10,152 bases of DNA from positions 1 through 10,152 of the forward strand of contig JAJZKY010000119.1 of the NCBI GenBank assembly GCA_021803885.1. The letters run 5' to 3'. Positions 1-6,563 of this stretch are shown piece after piece (positions within the stretch are counted from its first letter, which is position 1; the number at the start of each line of letters is the position of its first letter). The position numbers and the translations under genes were made by a program. The notes under the pieces were generated by a model. The model made no database searches. It saw only the letters and a list, made by a program, of their open reading frames with translations, and had not been told where the DNA came from. This stretch comes from Planctomycetota bacterium. Lineage in GTDB: Bacteria > Planctomycetota > Phycisphaerae > WQYP01 > JAJZKY01.

Positions 1-406
1 GTCCAGTGGTATTCCTCCTGGCCTGCCATAACGGCACCGCCAGCAACGAAGCAATCTGCCAGTGCCGGCCGAATTTCAGCCGATACAGCAGCGGCGAGAA
101 CGGCGGCGCAAACGTGCCGGCGCGGGCAATGGTGGCTACGCCCAGGTTTCGGTGGGAACAACGCTGACATCCAGCTTGCGAAAGTGACCATGGTCCCTGT
201 GTGGCACCACAGCGGCCGCAATAAGGCCGGGCCATGGCGGAGGCGATGCTCTCACGTACGGCAAGACTTAGCCCACCTTCATTCCAGGTGGTCGCCCGAC
301 GGGTCAGCCAGCAATTCGGTGGAAAGAGAGTTTCGGCAACAGGTCGCAAAACATGGCGATGGACCCGGCGAATCGCCGTGTGCGCTAACGATCCACGCAG
401 GCTCAT
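1..406 (-). CDS. ComF family protein (competence/phosphoribosyltransferase-like), N-terminal part, cut by window edge
   Basis: The reading frame is open from an ATG at 404-406 to the window edge, giving 135 residues without a stop. A zinc-ribbon half is visible as CGRC (C63, C66) followed by CQRC (C80, C83). After it comes the segment AGTFAPPFSPLLYRLKFGRH (about residues 96-115), which has the layout of the ComF/GntX family, where a Cys-rich N-terminus precedes a type I phosphoribosyltransferase domain. The catalytic PRPP loop would lie beyond the window. The usual first CxxC after LFPP is degenerate: here it reads LFPPNCWLTR with one Cys. The start ATG overlaps the TGA of the upstream acyltransferase gene as ATGA, which favours this start and translational coupling. 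In competent bacteria ComF helps take up single-stranded DNA; in most genomes the role of the family is poorly defined. The family call is fairly secure; the role in this organism is not. Confidence 0.8.
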   Translation of the reverse strand, partial: MSLRGSLAHTAIRRVHRHVLRPVAETLFPPNCWLTRRATTWNEGGLSLAVRESIASAMARPYCGRCGATQGPWSLSQAGCQRCSHRNLGVATIARAGTFAPPFSPLLYRLKFGRHWQIASLLAVPLWQARRNTTG

Positions 407-1758
407 TGGGCCAACTCCGTCAGGGCCGCACGAAAATCGGCAATCACGGTGTCCATCGCCTCCTGTTTTAGCGCCGTAGTCCGATATGTCACGCTTAATG
501 ATAACCGCCGGCGAATCGTGGTCAGCGTAAAAACCATCGGCAGCAGCGGCCCGGTTGGAGAAATGCGGATATAGTCCAGCACCTGGGGACCATGGGCCGA
601 GTCAACCTGGTTCTGGTCCATCCAATCTCCCGTCAGGTTGACGTTGGAAATGCCGGCGATGGTAGGACTGGCCTTCTGAAAAAAGCCCGCCTGATGCAGA
701 GGATCTCCCAGCAAATGATACCAGATGTGGGCGGTTTTAAGCGTGCCAAAGCGGCGTACCGCCTGGTCGGTCTGTTTAATGCGGCGCGAGTGGCTGCCAA
801 TGGATCGCGCCAACTCATGGAGCTGGCGTGTTTCCGGCCTGGCCACCAGCATCGTGCAGCAACTCAGGTACAGTCCGAAAACGTCATGCAAAGTGCGGCT
901 GGCGCTATGTCGAATATCCACAATAGTACCCAACGCGATTTTCTTACGACTGTGCCGCCGACGCGGACGATAACGATCGGCGGCGGTCAGCCGGCCGCAG
1001 GCCCAGGCCAGCGCCGTCAGGAACAGATCATTAACGGTACAGTGCAAAATCCTGGTCTGATGCCGCAAATTATCCACCAGGCCGTCGGGCAATTGATGCA
1101 AAGACACCACCGAATGAAAATCCAGCGGATCCGCAATATTAAGCCGATACGCCTGCAGATGCCGCAGGGAATTGGCCGAACTCATACGTATTCTGGTCAG
1201 CAGCGGAAATCGCCCCAGGTAGCGCCCAAACAAACTGTGGAAGTCGGGAGCGGCCAGTGTCAGTGGTGCCGGAATCGCACCCGGATTGCGGTATCGGTCA
1301 AAAATATTGCGCATCACGCAGCGCATCGCGAAACTGTCGGCAATCCAATGGTTATAGATCACGAGCAACCAATGGCGTTCCGGTGCGGTGATTATAAAAA
1401 AACGAATCGGAAAATCATTTTCCGAAAATGGCAGGTTCATCTGTTGACCAGCCAGCGATTCAAGCGTGGCATCGGTGATCACCGGAACTTGAATAACTTC
1501 CACCGGATAAAAAAAAGCCCGCGAGCCTTCAACCTGCGGCCTCCCCAGCCGCAAGGCCGACATCACATCCTGAACCGCGGTCTGCCAGCGCGACGGATCC
1601 GGCACGCCTGCCACGCACAGGGCCTGACCGGCATTATATGGCCCCAATTGCGTCCAGTCGCGCATCAACAGTTGAAACGCGTTAAGCTCAATCGGCCCTG
1701 CCAGCGGCAGCAATCCGGCGGGTGCTAGCTGTGGTTCAATTGTATTTTTTACAGACAC
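403..1758 (-). CDS. Condensation-domain / CAT-superfamily acyltransferase-like protein
   Basis: A 451-residue protein with the features of the chloramphenicol-acetyltransferase/condensation superfamily, which includes wax ester synthases, PapA-type acyltransferases and NRPS condensation domains. The active-site motif HHxxxDG appears as NHWIADS at residues 136-142: the catalytic second His (H137) and the Asp (D141) are kept, while the first His is Asn and the Gly is Ser. Other family marks are VNDLFLTALAWA (242-253), TIVDIRHS (278-285) followed by FGLYLS, and GISNVNLTG (369-377). It would transfer an acyl group from a thioester to an alcohol or amine; the substrate cannot be read. The start is GTG at 1756-1758; an in-frame TGA lies only four codons upstream and there is no strong ribosome binding site. 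The gene follows the membrane methyltransferase by 72 nt and overlaps comF by 4 nt. No carrier-protein or adenylation domain is present. Confidence 0.75.
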   Translation of the reverse strand: MSVKNTIEPQLAPAGLLPLAGPIELNAFQLLMRDWTQLGPYNAGQALCVAGVPDPSRWQTAVQDVMSALRLGRPQVEGSRAFFYPVEVIQVPVITDATLESLAGQQMNLPFSENDFPIRFFIITAPERHWLLVIYNHWIADSFAMRCVMRNIFDRYRNPGAIPAPLTLAAPDFHSLFGRYLGRFPLLTRIRMSSANSLRHLQAYRLNIADPLDFHSVVSLHQLPDGLVDNLRHQTRILHCTVNDLFLTALAWACGRLTAADRYRPRRRHSRKKIALGTIVDIRHSASRTLHDVFGLYLSCCTMLVARPETRQLHELARSIGSHSRRIKQTDQAVRRFGTLKTAHIWYHLLGDPLHQAGFFQKASPTIAGISNVNLTGDWMDQNQVDSAHGPQVLDYIRISPTGPLLPMVFTLTTIRRRLSLSVTYRTTALKQEAMDTVIADFRAALTELAQ

Positions 1759-1830
1759 GCTGTCCCATCATCATGCTGCACCAACAGGTTCAAGGGCACG
1801 CTACCCCGATGTCGGCCGGTATTACAACCA

Positions 1831-2526
1831 CTACTGTACCCGAAATCGAGGGATAAACCGTCCTACCGTATCCCGATAGCGGCTATACTGCGGCCCATGA
1901 ATTTTCAGCAGGTAAGTTTCTTCACGACGTGCCTCTATTTGCAGCATGAGAATGTGAATACCGGCGGTTACCAGCATCAGAGGTGTCGGAATGGCGAGCA
2001 CCACCCCCAGCATCAACAAAATGGACAACGCATAAATGGGATGCCGGACCAGCCGATATGGCCCCTGGACAACCAATTCAGTGCGCTCGCCGGGGTCGAT
2101 TCCGATGCGCCAGGATAGCCCCATGCGCCGCCAGCAGATCATGGTTAAAATTAAAGCCACAACAGCCAACAGGCTGCCTATGATCGCCCCCGGCACCGCT
2201 GCTGGCTGCGCCGGATTTATCAGCCTGCGCAACCAAAACGTTTTCCGGCCCAAGCCCAAACCCGCCAACCACGGCTGCACACACCAAGCCACCACGGTGG
2301 GAGCCCAGATCAATCGCATCCAGCGGCCCACCAATTCGCGGGGAATCACATTCGGATCTTTCCCTATTTTACGGGCCAACCGCCGGGCTTTTACCACCAC
2401 GGTGCCCCAATAAACAGCCAGCACGCAGGCACACACGAAAGCGGTCATGGTCACAATCAGTCGCAACAGATATCTCGTTTCAACCAGAAGCCGCAAAAGG
2501 CGTTCCATCGACGCCGACAGACGCAC
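1831..2526 (-). CDS. Integral membrane methyltransferase, isoprenylcysteine/phospholipid methyltransferase (ICMT/PEMT) family
   Basis: A 231-residue membrane protein. Hydrophobic segments are visible near residues 22-45, 72-90, 112-132 and 164-198. The C-terminal half carries the family signature GPYRLVRHPIYA (155-166) with the His-Pro pair at 162-163, followed by EARREE (198-203) and the YSRY/GRFIPRF tail, which in ICMT and phosphatidylethanolamine N-methyltransferases form the S-adenosylmethionine pocket. The likely reaction is methyl transfer from S-adenosylmethionine to a lipid or lipid-linked small molecule in the membrane; the substrate is unknown. The GTG start at 2524-2526 is 2 nt after the stop of the hydrolase gene, which supports coupling; an alternative ATG is at codon 7 (2508). 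Bacterial members are often annotated only as isoprenylcysteine carboxylmethyltransferase family, and most do not act on prenylated proteins. Confidence 0.82.
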   Translation of the reverse strand: MRLSASMERLLRLLVETRYLLRLIVTMTAFVCACVLAVYWGTVVVKARRLARKIGKDPNVIPRELVGRWMRLIWAPTVVAWCVQPWLAGLGLGRKTFWLRRLINPAQPAAVPGAIIGSLLAVVALILTMICWRRMGLSWRIGIDPGERTELVVQGPYRLVRHPIYALSILLMLGVVLAIPTPLMLVTAGIHILMLQIEARREETYLLKIHGPQYSRYRDTVGRFIPRFRVQ

Positions 2527-2528
2527 TT

Positions 2529-3380
2529 TTATTGCTTGATTGTAACATCGGAAGCGGATTTGGCCATAAGTTGAATGACGGCTCCGCCAGCCGCACGGGG
2601 CGATGGTTGAGTGGATGGCGGATGAACAGAGCCTGGCAACGTGGTAACACCCACCGTAACGGGGCGGCCCGCTGCGCGGTGCAGAGAATCCAAAATATAA
2701 TGCATCATCATTTTCTGCACCCCCGGCACCGCACTGATATTGACGTGATTCACTACGGAAGTATCAAAGCCAACCTTGGCGGTCCTCAAATTGATTACCG
2801 TCATATCCGTCGCCGCGGGATTGCGCGCATCGTCGGGAACGCCGCGCCACACTGGAATCCAGTCCGTGAGTGGATGACTTTTGTAAATATCCACGCAGCG
2901 GATGACATTGGCTGGCACGGGCGGCGGCGTTACCGGGTCAATCAGCAGCAGCAGATTCACTTTGATGCCGGCCCGCCCCAAGGCCCTGGCAATGCGAACC
3001 TGATCATCCGCTCCCCACGAGTGCCCCACCAGAATCAACGGTCCCGTAAGGCGACCCGCGATGGACTCGCGGATCAGAAACTTTCGCAACGGATACCGCG
3101 CCTCATCCGCTACCGCCGCAGAGGCCACAATATGCCGGCTGTTAAGCTTGTTTACCAGCAGATCCATTCCGGTAGAAAAGATGCCCAAAAATCCACGCAT
3201 CGCATACAGATGACCAGGGTATTTATACAGGTGCGCATTGCCAGGCTTTACCGTCTGGGCTACCGGGTCGTTGGGCAAACCCGTCAGATCAATACAGCCG
3301 CTGCATGTCAAAATGAAAAAAGTAATGCTAAACAAGACCGTGCCACGAATGCCACGATACCTGCGTAAAAATTGCTTCAC
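2529..3380 (-). CDS. Putative lipoprotein or membrane-anchored alpha/beta hydrolase
   Basis: I place the start at GTG 3378-3380, giving 283 residues. It has an ACGGAG ribosome binding site 9 nt upstream and puts a signal peptide directly at the N-terminus: basic QFLRRYRGIR, then a hydrophobic stretch GTVLFSITFFILT, then CSGC, with C29 as the probable lipidated cysteine. Position -3 of this lipobox is Cys rather than the usual Leu, so lipidation is likely but not certain. The nucleophile elbow GHSWG (119-123) gives Ser121; LLLLIDPV supplies a candidate acid Asp148, and VVNHVNI a candidate His212, in the right order for a Ser-Asp-His triad. It is probably a periplasmic or membrane-facing esterase, lipase or thioesterase-like enzyme with unknown substrate. 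The C-terminus is low complexity (Pro/Ser/Thr). The open frame extends 38 codons further upstream, but that part lacks a signal and reads as leader. First gene of the left minus-strand cluster. Confidence 0.72.
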   Translation of the reverse strand: MKQFLRRYRGIRGTVLFSITFFILTCSGCIDLTGLPNDPVAQTVKPGNAHLYKYPGHLYAMRGFLGIFSTGMDLLVNKLNSRHIVASAAVADEARYPLRKFLIRESIAGRLTGPLILVGHSWGADDQVRIARALGRAGIKVNLLLLIDPVTPPPVPANVIRCVDIYKSHPLTDWIPVWRGVPDDARNPAATDMTVINLRTAKVGFDTSVVNHVNISAVPGVQKMMMHYILDSLHRAAGRPVTVGVTTLPGSVHPPSTQPSPRAAGGAVIQLMAKSASDVTIKQ

Positions 3381-3681
3381 AACAGATAACTCCGTAGGTC
3401 CAAGCCCGGCCAATCTGGGCCTTCCACCCAGTTTGATTATTACGTGCCACCACACACTGGAGTTCTTGACTGGACCCGTGGGGCCGACTACCACCGCCCA
3501 GTCAGGCCGGTTTATCGATCGCGGCAGGGTATATTTAACCGCTAAGCGCCGCGCCGTCCAGCATGGTCGATAAGGTTCTGGATGAACAACCTTGACCAGC
3601 CGCCATGCTGGCCGACCGACTTCATTCGCAGTAGCATATCCGCCATGGAGTGTCGAACATCATTTTTTGGAGCACACAAAT
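3381..3681. other. Divergent intergenic spacer between the hydrolase cluster and gnd
   Basis: This 301-bp stretch must carry the promoters for both the left minus-strand cluster and gnd. I see a TTGACT at 3466-3471 and a TATATT (5 of 6 to the -10 consensus) at 3530-3535, but they are not at a proper spacing to each other, so no promoter is assigned. The frame of gnd is open back to 3592, but that part lacks family similarity. The notable element is the hairpin at 3558-3611, listed separately. No other gene is visible. Confidence 0.5.
3558..3611. repeat. Long imperfect inverted repeat in the gnd leader
   Basis: Outer arms CCAGCATGG (3558-3566) and CCATGCTGG (3603-3611) are perfectly complementary over 9 bp. 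Inside them, GGTC (3565-3568) can pair with GACC (3594-3597), and AAGGTT (3572-3577) with AACCTT (3588-3593), leaving a 10-nt loop and small bulges. GG at 3565-3566 can serve either the outer or the inner pairing. It ends 70 nt before the gnd ATG and has no following T run, so it is not a typical terminator. It could be an operator or a structured 5' leader. Confidence 0.55.
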
Positions 3682-5202
3682 ATGAGTGACAGCGTCAAAC
3701 CCGCGGATGTCGGCTTAATTGGCCTGGCCGTTATGGGCAAAAATCTGGCCCTGAACATAGCTGATCATGGCTTTAATATCGCCGTTTTTAACCGTACCAC
3801 GGCGGTTATGCAGGAGTTCATTCGAGAAAATTCATCCACACCGGGCCAACTCACCGGATGTGAAACCCTGCCACTATTCCTCGCCACCCTTAAAAAACCG
3901 CGGGTGATCATTATTCTGGTGAAAGCAGGACCAGCCATCGACACAGTGGTCAGCCAACTGCTGGCCGCCGGTTTGGAAAAAGATGATCTGGTCATTGATG
4001 CCGGTAACAGCCTCTGGACTGATACCATCCGAAGGGAGAAGCAATATTCCACGCAGCTTAAATTTTTTGGGTCGGGTGTTTCCGGCGGAGAACTCGGTGC
4101 CCGGTTTGGGCCGTCGCTGATGCCTGGCGGCGACCCGGCAGCCTGGAAGCATCTGGAACCGATCTGGCGGGCCATTGCCGCCAAGGTGGATCCAAAAACC
4201 GGCCAACCAATTCCGGGTGCGGCTCCGGGAAAGCCCGTCACCGGTGGCGTACCGTGCACCGCATACCTGGGGCCTGATGGTGCGGGCCATTACGTCAAAA
4301 TGGTACATAACGGCATTGAATATGTGGATATGCAACTTATCAGCGAGGCCTATTACCTGCTCAAGCATTTGCTGAAGCTCAATCCGGCCGAACTGGGCGA
4401 CATTTTTGCCCAGTGGAATCAAGGCGATTTGGATTCGTACCTGATTGAAATAACCGCCGATATCCTGCGGCAGCGCGACCCGGTAAAGCCGCGGAAATTT
4501 CTCGTGGATATGGTGCTTGATGCCGCCGGACAGAAAGGAACCGGTAAATGGACCGCGGGCAGCGCTTTGGATATGGGCGTCCCCGCCAACTCCATCGCCG
4601 AAGCAGTCTTTGCCCGCTGCATGAGCGCCCTGAAAGAAGAGCGAGTATCCGCAGCCCGGCAGCTTAAAGGCAGTAAGCCCGCCCGTGTCAGTGGCAAAAC
4701 TTCCATCATCGAAGCGGTACGGCAAGCGTTATACTGTTCCAAAATCTGCGCCTATGCCCAGGGCTTTCAATTGATGCGGCAGGCCCAGGAGGAATACCAC
4801 TGGACATTTGATTTTGGCACCATTGCCAGCATCTGGCGTGGCGGCTGCATTATTCGCGCCCGATTCCTGCAAAAAATCACCCAGGCTTATAGTCGCAATC
4901 CGGCGCTGACCAACTTGATGCTCGATCCATACTTTAAAAAAGCCCTGGCCAAAGGGCAGCGCCAGTGGCGCCAGGTTGCGTCACTGGCCATACAGCAGGG
5001 CATTGCCGCGCCGGCGTTTTTATCCGCCCTGGCCTATTACGATGGCTATCGGGCCGCCGTTTCACCGGCTAATTTAATTCAAGCCCAACGCGACTATTTC
5101 GGCGCTCATACGTACGAGAGACTCGACGCTGCGCGCGGTGAGTTTTTTCACCTCGACTGGCCGCATCCGCAGCGTCCCCAGCACCAGACAACCGGCGCTT
5201 AA
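3682..5202 (+). CDS. gnd: 6-phosphogluconate dehydrogenase, decarboxylating
   Basis: Oxidises and decarboxylates 6-phosphogluconate to ribulose 5-phosphate with NADP+ in the cytosolic pentose phosphate pathway. The 506 residues show the N-terminal nucleotide-binding motif GLAVMG (14-19), NRT (37-39, typical of NADP use), LVKAGPAID (79-87), DAGNS (106-110) and [17 protein letters not shown] (134-150). The catalytic block [12 protein letters not shown] (203-214) contains the expected Lys206 and Glu213. Further marks are GQKGTGKWT (283-291), IWRGGCIIR (384-392) and the C-terminal [14 protein letters not shown] (467-480). It is longer than the roughly 470-residue norm because of an insertion around residues 168-190 and a short tail. 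The second Glu of SGGEEGAR is Leu138. ATG 3682 is chosen because GGAG lies 9 nt upstream and the family similarity starts here; the frame is open further upstream but without homology. It is the only large plus-strand gene in the window and converges on coaD with a 4-nt overlap. Confidence 0.96.
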   Translation: MSDSVKPADVGLIGLAVMGKNLALNIADHGFNIAVFNRTTAVMQEFIRENSSTPGQLTGCETLPLFLATLKKPRVIIILVKAGPAIDTVVSQLLAAGLEKDDLVIDAGNSLWTDTIRREKQYSTQLKFFGSGVSGGELGARFGPSLMPGGDPAAWKHLEPIWRAIAAKVDPKTGQPIPGAAPGKPVTGGVPCTAYLGPDGAGHYVKMVHNGIEYVDMQLISEAYYLLKHLLKLNPAELGDIFAQWNQGDLDSYLIEITADILRQRDPVKPRKFLVDMVLDAAGQKGTGKWTAGSALDMGVPANSIAEAVFARCMSALKEERVSAARQLKGSKPARVSGKTSIIEAVRQALYCSKICAYAQGFQLMRQAQEEYHWTFDFGTIASIWRGGCIIRARFLQKITQAYSRNPALTNLMLDPYFKKALAKGQRQWRQVASLAIQQGIAAPAFLSALAYYDGYRAAVSPANLIQAQRDYFGAHTYERLDAARGEFFHLDWPHPQRPQHQTTGA

Positions 5203-5738
5203 CGCAGCGGCTCCACCGGAGCCTGGGCAAACGGCCCGAGTTTACAGTCGCGATAGTAGCGAAGTTTTTGTATCACCACGTGCGGCAGCAGACCCGAAAG
5301 ACTCTTGAGGTCGCCTCCGAAGGCCGCGATCTGCCGGATTAAACTGCTGGAGGTAAAACCAAACCGTTCGTTGGTCATAATAAAAACCGTGTCCACATCA
5401 GCGACCACCCGGTTGGTCAACGCCAGTTGGAATTCGTATTCCAGGTCCGTCATGTTGCGCAGTCCGCGGAGAATGGCCACGGCCCGTCGGCGTCGCACCA
5501 GTTCAACGGTAAGGCCGCTATAGGCTTCCACTGTAGTATTGGGAATTTTGGCCAGCAGACCGCGAATCATTTCTATTCGGTCTTCGACGGGAAACAGTTG
5601 CGTCTTGTCCGGATTCTTGCCGATGGCCACAATAACCTGATCAAAAAGCCGGCAGCCGCGCTCGATAACATCCAGATGCCCCCGGGTGATTGGATCAAAG
5701 GTTCCGGGAAAAATGGCGATTCTCTTGGCTTTAGCCAC
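5199..5738 (-). CDS. coaD: Phosphopantetheine adenylyltransferase
   Basis: Transfers the adenylyl group of ATP to 4'-phosphopantetheine, giving dephospho-CoA and pyrophosphate, the penultimate step of CoA synthesis in the cytosol. The protein has 179 residues, slightly longer than the usual 160 or so because of a C-terminal tail. Signatures of the nucleotidyltransferase fold are all present: [12 protein letters not shown] (10-21) with the TxGH motif in the form TRGH, the [12 protein letters not shown] block (91-102) and the FTSSSLIR block (128-135) near the ATP site. The start is GTG at 5736-5738, preceded by AAAGGGA about 6 nt upstream. A possible -10 box TATGAT (5767-5772, read on the minus strand) lies upstream, without a good -35. 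Its TAA stop is formed by the same TTAA that ends gnd on the other strand. Confidence 0.96.
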   Translation of the reverse strand: MAKAKRIAIFPGTFDPITRGHLDVIERGCRLFDQVIVAIGKNPDKTQLFPVEDRIEMIRGLLAKIPNTTVEAYSGLTVELVRRRRAVAILRGLRNMTDLEYEFQLALTNRVVADVDTVFIMTNERFGFTSSSLIRQIAAFGGDLKSLSGLLPHVVIQKLRYYRDCKLGPFAQAPVEPLR

Positions 5739-5849
5739 GATTTGTCCCTTTCATAACAACGCCCCCATCATAACATCAGACAGGCGGCTTGACGCCATTA
5801 CTCCAGCCCATGGGGAAATTGCGCCGAAGTAGTATTGACAGTTTAGAAA

Positions 5850-6066
5850 ATGCGGGTAATTTACGCCGGAGAATTCCACGGGATCAAGCCCCTTGATCCA
5901 AACGGTGGACGATCCCCGCGGGGGGGTTGAACAATTGTTGGCGGAGGTTTATAAATTGCACCAATTCCCCGGCTATCGGGCTTGGCGGCCGGTTGAAAAC
6001 CCGGGCGGTTTGGCAGAAGATACCGTGGTGCATGTGCCGGAAGATAAGCCGCGAAAGGTAATATGA
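5850..6066 (+). CDS. Possible small unrecognised ORF, split by a frame change at a G7 run
   Basis: Two adjoining frames both look coding. The first starts at ATG 5850 and reads MRVIYAGEFHGIKPLDPNGG before stopping at a TGA directly after the seven-G run at 5920-5926. The second is open from TTG 5893 or GTG 5905 through the run to TGA 6064-6066 and contains VEQLLAEVYKLHQFPGYRAW and RPVENPGGLAEDTVVHVPED. Removing one G (or adding two) would join them into one protein of about 71 residues. I recognise no family. No clear ribosome binding site precedes any of the starts. It may be a small real gene with a sequencing error, a slippery or phase-variable tract, a decayed gene, or only the second half may be translated. 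Only the second frame has a plausible length on its own (53-57 residues). Confidence 0.35.
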
Positions 6067-6149
6067 CAAAAATCGGACTGTGCGGATTGTTTCCGACAAC
6101 AGTTTCCAAAAGTTGTGTTTGTCACTGTTCTCATTTGGAGAAGAGTTCC

Positions 6150-6539
6150 ATGAACGTATTTGTGTTGTCTCCATTGCCTGCCCATGAACATCCATATTTC
6201 CCGGTGTCACCGCAGATTCTCGCATCGATCCGGGAATCAATCGGCACGGACCTGCTGCCGGCAGATTCGGCAGACTTATTCGAGGTGTGGTCCGACAGCC
6301 TCGTCGCGGATCTGTCCGCCACTGGCCAAATACAGCCGGTGGGTCTGGCCAAGCGCAAGCGTGCGGATGATGACGATATCGGCGATGACGATGACGATCT
6401 GGAAGATGACGACGATGAAGGCGAAGACGACGATGATGACGACTTCGCCGACGATGATGACGACGTGGAAGAGGGATTCGATGATGAGGACCTCGACGAC
6501 GATGACGAAATTTATTACGATGAGGATGAGGAAGAGTAA
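6150..6539 (+). CDS. Small protein with a very acidic Asp/Glu-rich C-terminal tail, function unknown
   Basis: A 129-residue protein in two parts. Residues 1-66 form an ordinary sequence, starting MNVFVLSPLPAHEHPYFPVS, with a helix-like ILASIRESIG and an LFEVWSDSLVADL segment. A short basic patch KRKR (68-71) then leads into residues 72-129, where 33 Asp and 11 Glu make up 44 of 58 residues, broken by single Phe, Leu, Ile, Val and Tyr. No signal peptide or membrane segment is visible. ATG 6150 is preferred over the in-frame ATG 6063 because GGAG lies 9 nt upstream of it. The tail could bind cations, histone-like or ribosomal proteins, or act as a solubility or chaperone segment; none of this can be shown here. 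The tail is encoded by GAC/GAT/GAA runs, a mixed-codon repeat that could expand or contract. It converges on the Nudix gene with a 24-nt gap. Confidence 0.72.
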   Translation: MNVFVLSPLPAHEHPYFPVSPQILASIRESIGTDLLPADSADLFEVWSDSLVADLSATGQIQPVGLAKRKRADDDDIGDDDDDLEDDDDEGEDDDDDDFADDDDDVEEGFDDEDLDDDDEIYYDEDEEE

Positions 6540-6563
6540 CCCGGTCGCCTTGCGGCCCCACGA

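Noticed and set aside
592..1728. 378-residue plus-strand open frame
   Set aside because: It lies fully antisense to the acyltransferase gene, has no family features and is rich in Arg, Gln and His, as expected for a shadow frame.
2532..3368. 278-residue plus-strand open frame
   Set aside because: It is antisense to the hydrolase gene, which has a signal peptide and a nucleophile motif; this frame shows none.
3592..3681. N-terminal extension of gnd by 30 residues
   Set aside because: It lacks family similarity, overlaps the hairpin, and the ATG at 3682 has a well-placed GGAG.
3874..4725. 283-residue minus-strand open frame
   Set aside because: It is antisense to gnd and has no recognisable motif.
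6063..6149. Start of the acidic protein at ATG 6063
   Set aside because: The Cys-rich extension has no ribosome binding site, while ATG 6150 has GGAG at 9 nt.
5884..6561. 225-residue minus-strand open frame rich in His and Arg
   Set aside because: The His/Arg runs are the antisense reading of the Asp/Glu codons of the acidic protein; no independent evidence for a gene.
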